Positions 1 through 8,099 of a DNA stretch of 64,000 nucleotides are shown here, in pieces. The stretch's first letter is position 1; each line of letters opens with the position of its first letter. The position numbers and the translations under genes are program-made. A model generated the notes under the pieces. The model was not told the DNA's origin and searched no databases. It saw only the letters and a program-made list of their open reading frames with translations. The DNA is from Brevibacillus sp042683565 (lineage in GTDB: Bacteria > Bacillota > Bacilli > Brevibacillales > Brevibacillaceae), in NCBI RefSeq assembly GCF_042683565.1, contig NZ_JBHUJW010000005.1:1-64000 (forward strand), given 5' to 3'.

Positions 1-66
1 TACGGCTACCGCAATCTAGAGAGATTCAAGATTCGCATTAGACTGGAGTGTAAACCGGCTACATAA
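1..66 (+). mobile_element. C-terminal end of an ISL3-type transposase (cut by window edge)
   Basis: The first 22 codons are open to a TAA at 64-66 and read YGYRNLERFKIRIR then LECKPAT. The aromatic-glycine-aromatic stretch followed by basic residues is the usual C-terminal tail of ISL3-family transposases (family knowledge). Only the tail is visible, so activity cannot be judged. The element's right end should lie shortly after 66, but I could not place its inverted repeat. Confidence 0.55.
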
Positions 67-140
67 CTACGAAAAACTGCGATAGAGGGAGATCAAGCAC
101 GTTTTACGGTGAAGAGCTATTTATTAGTAGTTCATTGGAT

Positions 141-176
141 AAAAAAATCTGCCCGCTTCCCTTTTCGCGGACAGAT
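141..176 (-). terminator. Rho-independent terminator of hemQ
   Basis: Read on the minus strand, an ATCTGTCCGC arm pairs with GCGGGCAGAT (one mismatch) across an A-rich loop and is followed by seven T. It lies 15 nt past the hemQ stop. Confidence 0.8.
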
Positions 177-190
177 CTTCTTAAAATGGT

Positions 191-943
191 TTATACTTCG
201 AGCATTTTTCCGAGCGACTCGACATTCAGCACGTTTCCTACGAGGAAGTTGCCGAATTCGCCGAAGCGCGCGCTCACTTCGTCAAAACGCATTTCGTAGA
301 CGATGTGCTTGAACTCCAGCGGATCGTTGGCAAACAGGGTAACGCCCCACTCCCAGTCGTCGAAACCGATGGAGCCGCCAATGATTTGTTTCACTTTACC
401 TGCGTACTTGCGGCCGATCATCCCGTGCGAGCGCATCATTTCCTGACGCTCCTGCATGGTCAGCATGTACCAGTTGTCCTGCAGGTCGCGCTTCTTGTTC
501 ATCGGATAGAAGCAGATGTGCTGCCATTTCGGCAGGATCGGATAGAGGCGTTCGCGTACATGCGGATTCGCTTTCGGGTCCTCGCCCGGATTGTTGACGT
601 AGTTGCTCAGTTCCACGACAGACACGTAGGAGTACGGAGCTTGTGTATAGGCAGCAAAACGGGTTTTGTTAAACGCCGTCTTGATTTCATCCAGCTCTTG
701 CATGGTGGGGCGCAGGAACATGAACACGAGGTCTGCCTTGTGACCCAGAATGGAGTAAACCGCAGTGCTGCCCTGGTTCTCTCCTTCGTTCGCTTCCCAC
801 GTGCGGATCAGGGCGTTCAGCTCGTCCAGCGCAGCCTGGCGCTCCTGTTCGGATGCCGCTTTCCATTTTTCCCAGTTGATCGTGCGGAAATTGTGGTACG
901 TATACCAACCTTCTAATGTGAGCAACGCTTCGTTCGCGCTCAT
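191..943 (-). CDS. hemQ: Coproheme decarboxylase HemQ
   Basis: A 250-residue HemQ (chlorite-dismutase fold), which oxidatively decarboxylates coproheme to heme b in the coproporphyrin-dependent pathway of Gram-positive bacteria. Visible family features are the YPMNKKR motif in mid-protein, the RSHGMIGRKY stretch carrying the expected proximal heme histidine, and the C-terminal WGVTLF and YEMRFDE blocks. Length matches the family (about 250). The start at 943 is set by an AAAGGAG site 9 nt upstream; the frame stays open further upstream without a ribosome site. It is monocistronic, with its own terminator at 141-176 and a TATACT-like -10 near 995-1000 on the minus strand. Confidence 0.95.
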   Translation of the reverse strand: MSANEALLTLEGWYTYHNFRTINWEKWKAASEQERQAALDELNALIRTWEANEGENQGSTAVYSILGHKADLVFMFLRPTMQELDEIKTAFNKTRFAAYTQAPYSYVSVVELSNYVNNPGEDPKANPHVRERLYPILPKWQHICFYPMNKKRDLQDNWYMLTMQERQEMMRSHGMIGRKYAGKVKQIIGGSIGFDDWEWGVTLFANDPLEFKHIVYEMRFDEVSARFGEFGNFLVGNVLNVESLGKMLEV

Positions 944-1062
944 CTGTAAATCAGCTCCTTTGAAAAATCTGGTGATCCCGATTGCAACATTCCCAGTATA
1001 GCATAAGGGAGATGCCGATATTCGGAACAGATTGGTGAACAAGCGCTGCTTTTTAAGCCGGT

Positions 1063-1806
1063 TCAGCCCCGTGTCTTCCCGGAGAGCAGCGAGGCAGCCT
1101 CTTCGTCTGCGATGACGGTCACATCGGGATGCTGCTGCAGCAAGGAAGCCGGGACATCTTCCGTCATCTCCCCCTCCAGCATGCGCTGCAGGGCCACGGC
1201 CTTCGCTTTTCCGCTCGCCAGCAAAATGATTTTCTTCGCGCCGAGAATCGTCTGAATGCCCATGGAGACCGCATGGGTCGGCACTTCCGCGATGGTCGGA
1301 AAATAACGGGCGTTGGCCTCGATGGTGCTGTCCGCGAGCCGGACGACGCGGGTGGCCGTGTCCCGGGCAGAGCCTGGCTCGTTGAAGCCGATATGGCCAT
1401 TGTTCCCGATCCCCAGCACCTGCACATCGATGCCGCCTGCCGCCGCGATCGCCTGCTCGTACCGTCTGCATTCCTCTGCCAGATCGGCTGCGTCCCCGCG
1501 GGGAATGTTCGCCCTGTCGGCTGGCAAGTTAATGTGGGCAAACAAATTTTCCTGCATATACGCCCGGTAGCTCTGCGGATGCTGGCCGGACAGTCCGACG
1601 TATTCGTCCAGATTGAAGCTGGTCGCCCGGGAAAAATCGATGCCTTCCTTTTGATTCAAGGCAACCAGCTCCCGGTACATCCCGACCGGAGTGCCGCCTG
1701 TCGCAAGTCCCAAAACGACTGACGGATGGCGGGCGACTTCGTCTGCGATCAGCCGCGCCGCTTTCTTGCTCATGTCGTCGTAATCTTTTGCGATGACAAG
1801 CCTCAT
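1063..1806 (-). CDS. nagB: Glucosamine-6-phosphate deaminase
   Basis: A 247-residue cytosolic enzyme converting glucosamine-6-phosphate to fructose-6-phosphate and ammonia. It carries the family marks: GLATGGTP phosphate loop near residue 35, NLDEYVGL with the catalytic Asp near 67, and GIGNNGHIGFNEPG with the active-site His near 135-148. Length is close to Bacillus NagB. It starts 17 nt after the rpiR-type gene upstream, so both are probably cotranscribed. No nagA or GlcNAc transporter lies beside it, so substrate must come from elsewhere. An AGGAGGG ribosome site precedes the ATG. Confidence 0.95.
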   Translation of the reverse strand: MRLVIAKDYDDMSKKAARLIADEVARHPSVVLGLATGGTPVGMYRELVALNQKEGIDFSRATSFNLDEYVGLSGQHPQSYRAYMQENLFAHINLPADRANIPRGDAADLAEECRRYEQAIAAAGGIDVQVLGIGNNGHIGFNEPGSARDTATRVVRLADSTIEANARYFPTIAEVPTHAVSMGIQTILGAKKIILLASGKAKAVALQRMLEGEMTEDVPASLLQQHPDVTVIADEEAASLLSGKTRG

Positions 1807-1823
1807 GACTCGTCTCCCTCCTG

Positions 1824-2717
1824 TTAATATTTTCGCTCGAGAACCGCCTTGGCTGTCCGCTCCTTGTACAGCAACGCCTTTTCCTTGTTGCGCAACGCAA
1901 GCGCCGTGCAGATGACGTCGAGCACGTGGAGCTGCGCCATTTTTGCGGCCAGCGATCCCCCTTGCAAAGGACCTTCCTGGGCAGCCGTCAGCAGCGTAAT
2001 GTCCGCGACGTTCGTAATCGGCGATCTGCGGTAATGCGTGATGCAGACCACGGTCGCTCCCGCCTCCTTCGCCACCTTGAGCGAGTCGATCGTGTCCTTG
2101 GTGCTCCCGGAGACGGACAAGCCGACCGCCACATCTCCCGGCCCCAATGTCGCCGCTGCCATCGCCTGCAGATGCGACTCCGTAAAGGCGTCTACCCGCA
2201 GGCCGATCCGCAGACAGGTGTACTTGGCGTCCTGCGCCGTCACCGCTGATGACCCTACGCCGTAAAAGTGGATCGTGCCCGCCTCGTGCAGCAGCTCGAC
2301 GCAGCGCTCCAGCTGCTCCAGATCGAACAGCGCGTTTGTATCTTCAATGGACTGGCGATTGGTCGCCGTCACTTTTTCCGCAATGACTGCAAGCGAGTCA
2401 CCCTCTCCTACCTCGCCGTGCAGGTTTTTCACCGGATTCACCAGCTCCTGGGCCAGCGCCAGCTTGAATTCCTGGTAGCCGCGAAACCCGATTTTCCGGC
2501 AAAACCGAAGAACCGTCGTCTCGCCCACTTCCGCCTTTTCCGCCAGATCGATGACAGAGGAGTAAATGACGCTCTCCGTCTGAGTCAGCACGATTCTCGC
2601 CACCTTCTGCTCGGACTTCGTAAAGGACGGAAGCAGGCTCTGGATTTGCAGCAATGTATTGGTCTTGCCAGCAGAAGCCGACAGCGACTCCAGCCAATTT
2701 TCCTCTCGTCCCGCCAT
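1824..2717 (-). CDS. MurR/RpiR-family transcriptional regulator
   Basis: A 297-residue regulator with an N-terminal RpiR-type helix-turn-helix (about residues 20-95, VLRFCRKIGFRGYQEFK in the recognition part) and a C-terminal SIS sugar-phosphate-binding domain (about 135-265, with GVGSSAV and LSVSGSTKDT). RpiR proteins sense phosphosugars. Being first in a two-gene unit with nagB, it probably responds to an amino-sugar phosphate such as glucosamine-6-P or MurNAc-6-P (inference). The ATG follows AAAGGAG. Confidence 0.9.
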   Translation of the reverse strand: MAGREENWLESLSASAGKTNTLLQIQSLLPSFTKSEQKVARIVLTQTESVIYSSVIDLAEKAEVGETTVLRFCRKIGFRGYQEFKLALAQELVNPVKNLHGEVGEGDSLAVIAEKVTATNRQSIEDTNALFDLEQLERCVELLHEAGTIHFYGVGSSAVTAQDAKYTCLRIGLRVDAFTESHLQAMAAATLGPGDVAVGLSVSGSTKDTIDSLKVAKEAGATVVCITHYRRSPITNVADITLLTAAQEGPLQGGSLAAKMAQLHVLDVICTALALRNKEKALLYKERTAKAVLERKY

Positions 2718-2916
2718 CGTGATCGCTCCTTTTTTCTGTCGTACTTCGAGCCTGTTCTACCGTCATTATACACAAAAAGGAGTAGTCCGCCATATTTTTT
2801 ATGAAAAGTGGATTTTTTCTCCCATTTTACTTCTCTCCATTTTCCTCGTCCTCAACATGACAGCAGATGACATATTAGCAGGTGTATGATGAAGCAAATT
2901 AGCTGCAAAGGAGTTG

Positions 2917-3762
2917 ATGAACGTGAAGCGATTGGCAGGGAAAGTCGCTCTCGTAACCGGAGGAAGCCGGGGCGCAGGGCGAGGAATAGCCGTTGAACTC
3001 GGGAAAGCCGGAGCAGTCGTTTACGTGTCCGGAAGAAGTATCCGTGGTGCTGCTACACACGGTTTTCCGGGGAGTATCGATGAAACGGTCGAGGAGATTA
3101 GAAAACATGGGGGAGAGGCTTACGCTTGTCGTTGTGATCATACCCGTGATGAGGAAACACAGGCTTTGATCGAGAGAATCCGGCAGGAACAAGGACGTCT
3201 CCATATCCTTGTGAATAACGTCTGGGGACTGCATGACCTGGAAGTGGGTTTACAACCCAAGCCTTTCTGGGAATATCCGCTGAAGCTGTGGGATGCTACG
3301 TTTCAGAGCGGCATACGCGCACAAATCGCGACAAGCCACTATGCGATCCCGCTTATGCTGGAAGCTGATTTTGGCTTGATCGTACACACGACCTTTTGGG
3401 ATCAGAACAAGTATTTGGGAACTTTCTATTACGACCTTGCCAAAAATGCGATTAACCGCACTGTGTTTGGATTCGCTCATGATCTCAAAAACACGAACAT
3501 TACGGCGCTGGCGGTCTCTCCTGGCTGGATGAGGACAGAACTGGTATTGCGGCATTTCCAAACAGATGAAGAGCATTGGCAGGGAGTTGACGATCTGAAA
3601 AACACGGAATCGCCGTATTATGTCGGGCGAGCTGTGTCTGCTCTGGCAGGGGATCGCGAAGTGCACCTGAAAAACGGGCAGGTATTGCAAGTGGGTGAAC
3701 TTGCCCGGGAATACGGATTTACTGATATTGACGGCCGTGTCATCCCTCCTTTTCTCCTATAA
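2917..3762 (+). CDS. Short-chain dehydrogenase/reductase
   Basis: A roughly 281-residue classical SDR with the NAD(P)-binding GGSRGAGRG motif near residue 16, a VNNVWG substrate-pocket motif, and an intact YYDLAK (YxxxK) catalytic pair. The insert around the active site resembles DHRS1-like SDRs. The start is uncertain: an AAAGGAG at 2907-2913 is directly followed by TTG (2914), then ATG (2917) and GTG (2923). GTG has the best spacing; ATG is given as a compromise. It is monocistronic and divergent from the rpiR-type gene. The substrate cannot be told from sequence. Confidence 0.85.
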   Translation: MNVKRLAGKVALVTGGSRGAGRGIAVELGKAGAVVYVSGRSIRGAATHGFPGSIDETVEEIRKHGGEAYACRCDHTRDEETQALIERIRQEQGRLHILVNNVWGLHDLEVGLQPKPFWEYPLKLWDATFQSGIRAQIATSHYAIPLMLEADFGLIVHTTFWDQNKYLGTFYYDLAKNAINRTVFGFAHDLKNTNITALAVSPGWMRTELVLRHFQTDEEHWQGVDDLKNTESPYYVGRAVSALAGDREVHLKNGQVLQVGELAREYGFTDIDGRVIPPFLL

Positions 3763-3805
3763 TCGGCAATCAGGCAGACAGTTGAAGCCTTTCTCAGCCA
3801 AATTA

Positions 3806-3849
3806 AAAAGCTTTCGCCCGCAAGGTAGTTCCTCGATGAACGAAAGCTT
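3806..3849 (-). terminator. Terminator hairpin between the SDR and yisL
   Basis: AAGCTTTCG at 3808-3816 pairs perfectly with CGAAAGCTT at 3841-3849. Read on the minus strand the stem runs into TTTTTAATTT, so it can end yisL transcription arriving from the right. It may also stop the SDR transcript. Confidence 0.65.
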
Positions 3850-3866
3850 CAGAGAAAAACGTTTTT

Positions 3867-4220
3867 TTAGCCAAACTTGTGGTAGCCGAGCATGATGACA
3901 ATGACCATAACGGCGATTGCCCCGATAAAAAAGCCGATGCTGCCTTCCTGTCTGCGGGCACGCCCCAGGCACATTTCCATGAGGCCGAACGCTACGATGG
4001 CGAGTGCGCCTTTGATGTAGTAATACACGTCGCCTGCGTGGAACTGGAAGAGCATCGTGGCCCCTGTCACCAAAATGATGACGAGCAACAGCCTGAGCAG
4101 CATGTGCAGCCCTTTTGCCGCCTTTTCCTTTCCGACGCGGTACAGGATGTATCCGACGATCAAGAGGATAAACGCTACCTCCCAGCTGCCGACATGCGCT
4201 TTTAGTAACGCATTGTACAA
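3867..4220 (-). CDS. yisL: YisL-family membrane protein (DUF1516)
   Basis: A 117-residue protein with four predicted membrane helices (about residues 12-28, 38-58, 67-84 and 96-112) and short loops. The order and the sequences VGYILYRVGK and LLLVIILVTGATML fit the Bacillus YisL/UPF0344 family, whose function is unknown. It is monocistronic, and its promoter side faces the repeat array that begins about 170 nt further right. Confidence 0.85.
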   Translation of the reverse strand: MYNALLKAHVGSWEVAFILLIVGYILYRVGKEKAAKGLHMLLRLLLVIILVTGATMLFQFHAGDVYYYIKGALAIVAFGLMEMCLGRARRQEGSIGFFIGAIAVMVIVIMLGYHKFG

Positions 4221-4388
4221 GAAATATCAACTCCTCGTTCCTCATTATTACCTGTCCACGACATTATACCAGAAGTGTCGGTAAAATGCAGACGCTTGAA
4301 CACTTGGCATTATTGTGACAGAGGTGGCTGGACGAAGGCTGGTTCGCAATTGCTTTGTTCCGCAATTACGCAGCCTATGTTTCAAGCC

Positions 4389-4774
4389 GTTTCAAAGCCA
4401 TGTGCGGGTAAAGCTTCGCTGGGTTCTCCTCTGTTCAGGCTTTTGTGCCGGGGCGGAAAAAGGGGAAAGCGCTTCAGGCTAGTAGGGACACTTGCAAAGG
4501 GGGCTTTCCTGTCCGGCTGCGCTCCGAAAGCGAAACGGCGGCCAAAAGTAGCTGTCTCGAGTAGCTTGTTCAAGTTGGCCGCTCGGGCGTGTTTCGCTTT
4601 CTCCGCTCCGCCTGGGCTGTGTCCCTAATGCCTTGCGCTCTTTTCCCCTTTTTCCTGGACAGCGTTCGTGGTCGGTCGGGCTTTTTCTGCAACTCTTGGA
4701 AGCCTCGTTTCAGAGCGTGTGTAAGCAATGGCTTCGGTGTACTTGCTCATTTGCTCCTGCCCTTGTGTCGAGTC
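4389..4774. repeat. Tandem repeat unit 1 (386 bp), non-coding
   Basis: The unit begins at GTTTCAAAGCC and contains a ~200-nt self-complementary element at 4455-4655 plus a ~185-nt spacer. It is almost base-identical to units 2 and 3. Several ORFs of 60-140 codons cross it on both strands, but they are repeated verbatim in every unit, have no ribosome sites and low-complexity composition, so I treat the unit as non-coding. Confidence 0.9.
4455..4655. repeat. Structured palindromic element, copy A (201 nt)
   Basis: Nested stems can be read directly. H1 is 4455-4472 with 4635-4655 (GGAAAAAGGGGAAAGCGC, a 3-nt bulge). H2 is TAGGGACAC 4483-4491 with GTGTCCCTA 4619-4627. H3 is GAAAGCGAAAC 4526-4536 with GTTTCGCTTTC 4591-4601. 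H4 is GCGGCCAA 4538-4545 with TTGGCCGC 4575-4582. A small AAAG-GGGG-CTTT hairpin sits in the 34-nt left internal loop. It could be a structured RNA or a folding DNA repeat; strand is undecided. Confidence 0.85.
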
Positions 4775-5162
4775 GTTTCAAAGCCATGTGCGGGTAAAGC
4801 TTCGCTGGGTTCTCCTCTGTTCGGGCTTTTGTGCCGGGGCGGAAAAAGGGGAAAGCGCTTCAGGCTAGTAGGGACACTTGCAAAGGGGGCTTTCCTGTCC
4901 GGCTGCGCTCCGAAAGCGAAACGGCGGCCAAAAGTAGCTGTCTCGAGTAGCTTGTTCAAGTTGGCCGCTCGGGCGTGTTTCGCTTTCTCCGCTCCGCCTG
5001 GGCTGTGTCCCTAATGCCTTGCGCTCTTTTCCCCTTTTTCCTGGACAGCGTTCGTGGTCGGTCGGGCTTTTTCTGCGGCTTTTTGGAAGCATTGTTTCAA
5101 AGGGTTTGCTCGTGAAGGCTTCGGTGTACTGTGCTTCTTCGCTCCTGCCCTTGTGCCAAGCC
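4775..5162. repeat. Tandem repeat unit 2 (388 bp), non-coding
   Basis: The same unit, with the structured core identical to unit 1. Its spacer differs from that of units 1 and 3: after the shared GGGCTTTTTCTGC block it reads GGCTTTTTGGAAGC and continues diverged until CTCCTGCCCTTGTG. Confidence 0.9.
4841..5041. repeat. Structured palindromic element, copy B (201 nt)
   Basis: Same stems as copy A, shifted by 386 nt. The core shows no difference from copy A. Confidence 0.85.
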
Positions 5163-5548
5163 GTTTCAAAGCCATGTGCGGGTAAAGCTTCGCTGATTTC
5201 TCATCTGTTCGGGCTTTTGTGCCGGGGCGGAAAAAGGGGAAAGCGCTTCAGGCTAGTAGGGACACTTGCAAAGGGGGCTTTCCTGTCCGGCTGCGCTCCG
5301 AAAGCGAAACGGCGGCCAAAAGTAGCTGTCTCGAGTAGCTTGTTCAAGTTGGCCGCTCGGGCGTGTTTCGCTTTCTCCGCTCCGCCTGGGCTGTGTCCCT
5401 AATGCCTTGCGCTCTTTTCCCCTTTTTCCTGGACAGCGTTCGTGGTCGGTCGGGCTTTTTCTGCAACTCTTGGAAGCCTCGTTTCAGAGCGTGTGTAAGC
5501 AATGGCTTCGGTGTACTTGCTCATTTGCTCCTGCCCTTGTGTCGAGTC
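5163..5548. repeat. Tandem repeat unit 3 (386 bp), non-coding
   Basis: Core and spacer match unit 1, except that the leader just after the unit start reads GCTGATTTCTCATCTG instead of GCTGGGTTCTCCTCTG. Confidence 0.9.
5229..5429. repeat. Structured palindromic element, copy C (201 nt)
   Basis: Same stems as copy A, shifted by 774 nt, with an identical core. Confidence 0.85.
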
Positions 5549-5581
5549 GTTTCAAAGCCATGTGCGGGTATAGCTCCGCTG
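5549..5581. repeat. Partial fourth repeat unit
   Basis: Only the first ~33 nt of the unit recur, with single changes such as TATAGCTCC for TAAAGCTTC. The array then breaks off before the structured core. The following 170 nt show no gene. Confidence 0.75.
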
Positions 5582-5750
5582 TTTTTTCAGCCTTCTTTTG
5601 CACCTCGGATCGGAACTTTCTTTCAGCGATCGGGCCCGTTGTCTTTTGCCAAATGAGAAAGCACGGCTTCGTCTCTGGCTTGACGAAGCATTAGTTGCAC
5701 TTATGCCGGAGCCGAATCTTGCACCGTTTTATCTGTTCAAAAATCTGTAC

Positions 5751-5782
5751 AAAAAAAGCCGCACCCGCTATGGGGTAGCAGC
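5751..5782 (-). terminator. Terminator of the sugar ABC operon
   Basis: On the minus strand GCTGCTACCC pairs with GGGTGCGGC (one bulged base, one G-T pair), followed by seven T. It sits about 60 nt past the last gene of the operon. Confidence 0.7.
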
Positions 5783-5840
5783 CCGTTTAACGCTTTTCCG
5801 AGGGATGGAGAAGCTTTTGTGAATCGATCGGATTTTGCCG

Positions 5841-6668
5841 TCATTCTTTGACTGCGCCGGAGGTCAGGCCGGAAATAATGCGTCGCTGGAAGATCAGCAC
5901 CATGATGACGAGCGGGACGGTGACGATGATCGACGCTGCGGAGATTTCCCCCCACGGAATGGTGAACATTCCCTGGAACATGACGATCCCGACCGGAACT
6001 GTCTTCATGGCTTCCTGCGTATTGAGCGTCAGCGCAAACAAAAACTCGTTCCACGCCGCTATGAAGACGAGAATCGCCGTCGTAAACACTCCCGGCATCG
6101 CCAGCGGGAAAAACACCTTTGTCATCGTCTGCCAGATTGTTGCCCCGTCCACCTTGGCTGCCTCGCCGAGATCAATCGGAATCTTGCGGAAGAAGGTCGT
6201 CAAATTCCAGATCGCAAGCGGCAAGGCGAAGGTCGTGTACGGAATGATCAATCCCAGGTAGCTGTTCGTCAAGCCCACAGACTGCATGAACATAAAAATC
6301 GGCGAGATCGTCGCAATCTGGGGAAACATCGACACTGCCAGCACGACGCCGAGAATGATCGACTTCCCGCGAAACGGAAGCCACGCGATGGCAAATGCGG
6401 CGAAGGAGGCGATCGTGATCGAATACAAGGTCGTCAGCGTCGCCACAACGGTGGAGTTCCACAAGTAGCGGGCAAACGGGCGCTCCGTGAACACCCGGAC
6501 GAAGTTATCGAAGCTGGGGTCGAGGATGACGAATTGAAAGGCTCTCTCCCCGAACAGCTCGCTTGGCGGCTTCAAAGCGGCGATGAGTACCCATATAAAC
6601 GGAAACATCACAAGAAAGACGAAAAGGACTAAAAAGACGTAAAACAGCGGTCCCGCTTTTTTTTGCAT
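5841..6668 (-). CDS. Carbohydrate ABC transporter permease (MalG type)
   Basis: A 275-residue inner-membrane permease with six predicted helices. The cytoplasmic EAA loop EAAKVDGATIWQ followed by FFPLAMPG contacts the ATPase. C-terminal placement of the loop and lack of a long N-terminal extension match MalG/LacG permeases of the CUT1 family. It follows the MalF-type permease by 15 nt and is the last gene of the operon. No ATPase gene lies in the operon, so it probably uses a shared MsmK/UgpC-type ATPase encoded elsewhere (known for CUT1 systems; inference here). Confidence 0.92.
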   Translation of the reverse strand: MQKKAGPLFYVFLVLFVFLVMFPFIWVLIAALKPPSELFGERAFQFVILDPSFDNFVRVFTERPFARYLWNSTVVATLTTLYSITIASFAAFAIAWLPFRGKSIILGVVLAVSMFPQIATISPIFMFMQSVGLTNSYLGLIIPYTTFALPLAIWNLTTFFRKIPIDLGEAAKVDGATIWQTMTKVFFPLAMPGVFTTAILVFIAAWNEFLFALTLNTQEAMKTVPVGIVMFQGMFTIPWGEISAASIIVTVPLVIMVLIFQRRIISGLTSGAVKE

Positions 6669-6683
6669 GCTCGCTCTCCCCCC

Positions 6684-7985
6684 TTACCTTCTGCCGCTTT
6701 CGCCAAGCAGATCGGCTCCTAAAATTTTGATGTAGCCGATCGAGATCAGCGCTACGCACAGGAAGACGATGACGGCCAGCGCCGAGCCTTCGCCAAAGCT
6801 CATCTGCGCAAACATCGTTTTGTACGCCAAAATGGCGATCGTCTCGGTGGAATTGGCGGGACCCCCACCTGTCAGCGCGTAAATCAGGTCAAAGACGCGA
6901 AACGCATCGAGCGTCCGAAACAGCAGCGCCACCAGCAAGGTCGGCTTGAGCATCGGCAGCGTGATCCGGAAAAACTGCTGGAACCTGCTCGCCCCATCCA
7001 CCTGAGCCGCTTCGTACAAACTGTTCGGAATCGTCTGCAGCCCGGCGAACAGCAGCAAGGCCATAAACGGCGTCGTTTTCCAGACATCCGCCAAAATGAC
7101 GGAGAACATCGCCCCTGCCTTTGTCGTCAAGAGGACGCCCATATCCGGGACAAGCCCTGTCACTTCCAACAAGTGCGCGACGATCCCGTTTTGCCCGTCG
7201 TACAAATACTTCCACATCATCGCGGAAATGACCGTCGGAATCGCCCAAGGGATCAAGACTGTCGCCCGCACCAGCCCCCGTCCGACAAACTGTTTGTTAA
7301 TCAGCAGGGCGATCCAGAGTCCGAGCACCAGCTCAATCGCTACGGAGACAACAGTAAAAAACAGCGTGTTGTACAGTGCCCCCCAGAGCCTGCCATCGGT
7401 CAATAGCTGCTTGTAATAGGCAAAGCCTACGTAGTTCGGTTCAATCACTGATGACGCTATCCCCTGCACTACTCCGGTTGCCCCTTCCGGCTTGTTCAAG
7501 TGCTTTTGCCTGCCCAGTTCGTTCAAGGCTGTTCCGATCGCATCCAGGGTAGTCCGGATAGATTCGGTCTGCTCATTGGACAGCTCGACGTACTTCATCT
7601 CGTTCGGAACGGGCTTGAACTCGAGCAGGAGCTTGTCAATGCTCTGGTAGCGCTCGGCGATCTCCGCCGACTGCTGCAGCGTCGCGTTCATCTGCTCCGC
7701 CTGCTGCCTGAGCGCAAGCAGTTGCTCCTTGACCTCGCCGTCAGCGCTGTCCGCCTCATTTTTCAAATAACGGAGCAGGTTGGGCAACGTGTTGACATAC
7801 CTCTCCATATCCAGTCCGTATGAGTTGTGGACTTCCGTCTTTGTCGGGTCATTGAGTCGAATGTCGTGCAGGCTGATCCAAAAGGACCGCAAGACCGGCC
7901 AGATGGCAATGACGAGAATGATCACGATGGCAGGCGCAATCAGCAAGTAGCCCATCTGCTTTTCCGAAAGGGATTTTTGCTTCAT
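6684..7985 (-). CDS. Carbohydrate ABC transporter permease (MalF type) with a large extracytoplasmic insert
   Basis: 433 residues, against about 290-310 for usual Gram-positive CUT1 permeases. The first helix (about 10-30) is followed by a roughly 140-residue hydrophilic, Glu/Gln/Leu-rich and probably coiled-coil insert (about 45-180, e.g. EQLLALRQQAEQMNATLQ). The normal NYVGFAYYKQLL segment and five more helices then resume. The EAA loop EAAQVDGASRFQQFF is intact. The insert lies in the loop that would face outside, next to the binding protein. Ribosome site GAGGGTGA lies 4 nt before the ATG. Confidence 0.9.
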   Translation of the reverse strand: MKQKSLSEKQMGYLLIAPAIVIILVIAIWPVLRSFWISLHDIRLNDPTKTEVHNSYGLDMERYVNTLPNLLRYLKNEADSADGEVKEQLLALRQQAEQMNATLQQSAEIAERYQSIDKLLLEFKPVPNEMKYVELSNEQTESIRTTLDAIGTALNELGRQKHLNKPEGATGVVQGIASSVIEPNYVGFAYYKQLLTDGRLWGALYNTLFFTVVSVAIELVLGLWIALLINKQFVGRGLVRATVLIPWAIPTVISAMMWKYLYDGQNGIVAHLLEVTGLVPDMGVLLTTKAGAMFSVILADVWKTTPFMALLLFAGLQTIPNSLYEAAQVDGASRFQQFFRITLPMLKPTLLVALLFRTLDAFRVFDLIYALTGGGPANSTETIAILAYKTMFAQMSFGEGSALAVIVFLCVALISIGYIKILGADLLGESGRR

Positions 7986-8041
7986 CCATTCACCCTCTTC
8001 TCTACAGCGATAAGTTAGCCCTGTGTACGCCGACGAAAACA

Positions 8042-8077
8042 GGGCTCCCGGAGATGCCTGTTCCTCCCCGGGAAGCC
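8042..8077 (-). terminator. Intercistronic hairpin between binding protein and permease genes
   Basis: On the minus strand GGCTTCCCGG can pair with CCGGGAGCCC (mismatch near the base) and is followed by TGTTTT. It sits in the 114-nt gap after the solute-binding-protein gene. Such partial terminators commonly keep binding protein in excess over permeases (inference). Confidence 0.5.
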
Positions 8078-8099
8078 GCTGCCTGATACGTCGACTCTC

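Noticed and set aside
109..312. 67-codon plus-strand ORF
   Set aside because: It runs antisense over the hemQ terminator and 3' end and has no ribosome site; Arg-rich shadow translation.
4389..5581. CRISPR array
   Set aside because: Units are 386-388 bp with near-identical spacers and no cas genes; this is a tandem repeat.
4275..5656. Repeated ORFs of 60-140 codons across the tandem array
   Set aside because: They recur identically in each unit on both strands, lack ribosome sites, and follow from the palindromic DNA; the conserved feature between copies A and D is base pairing, not a reading frame.
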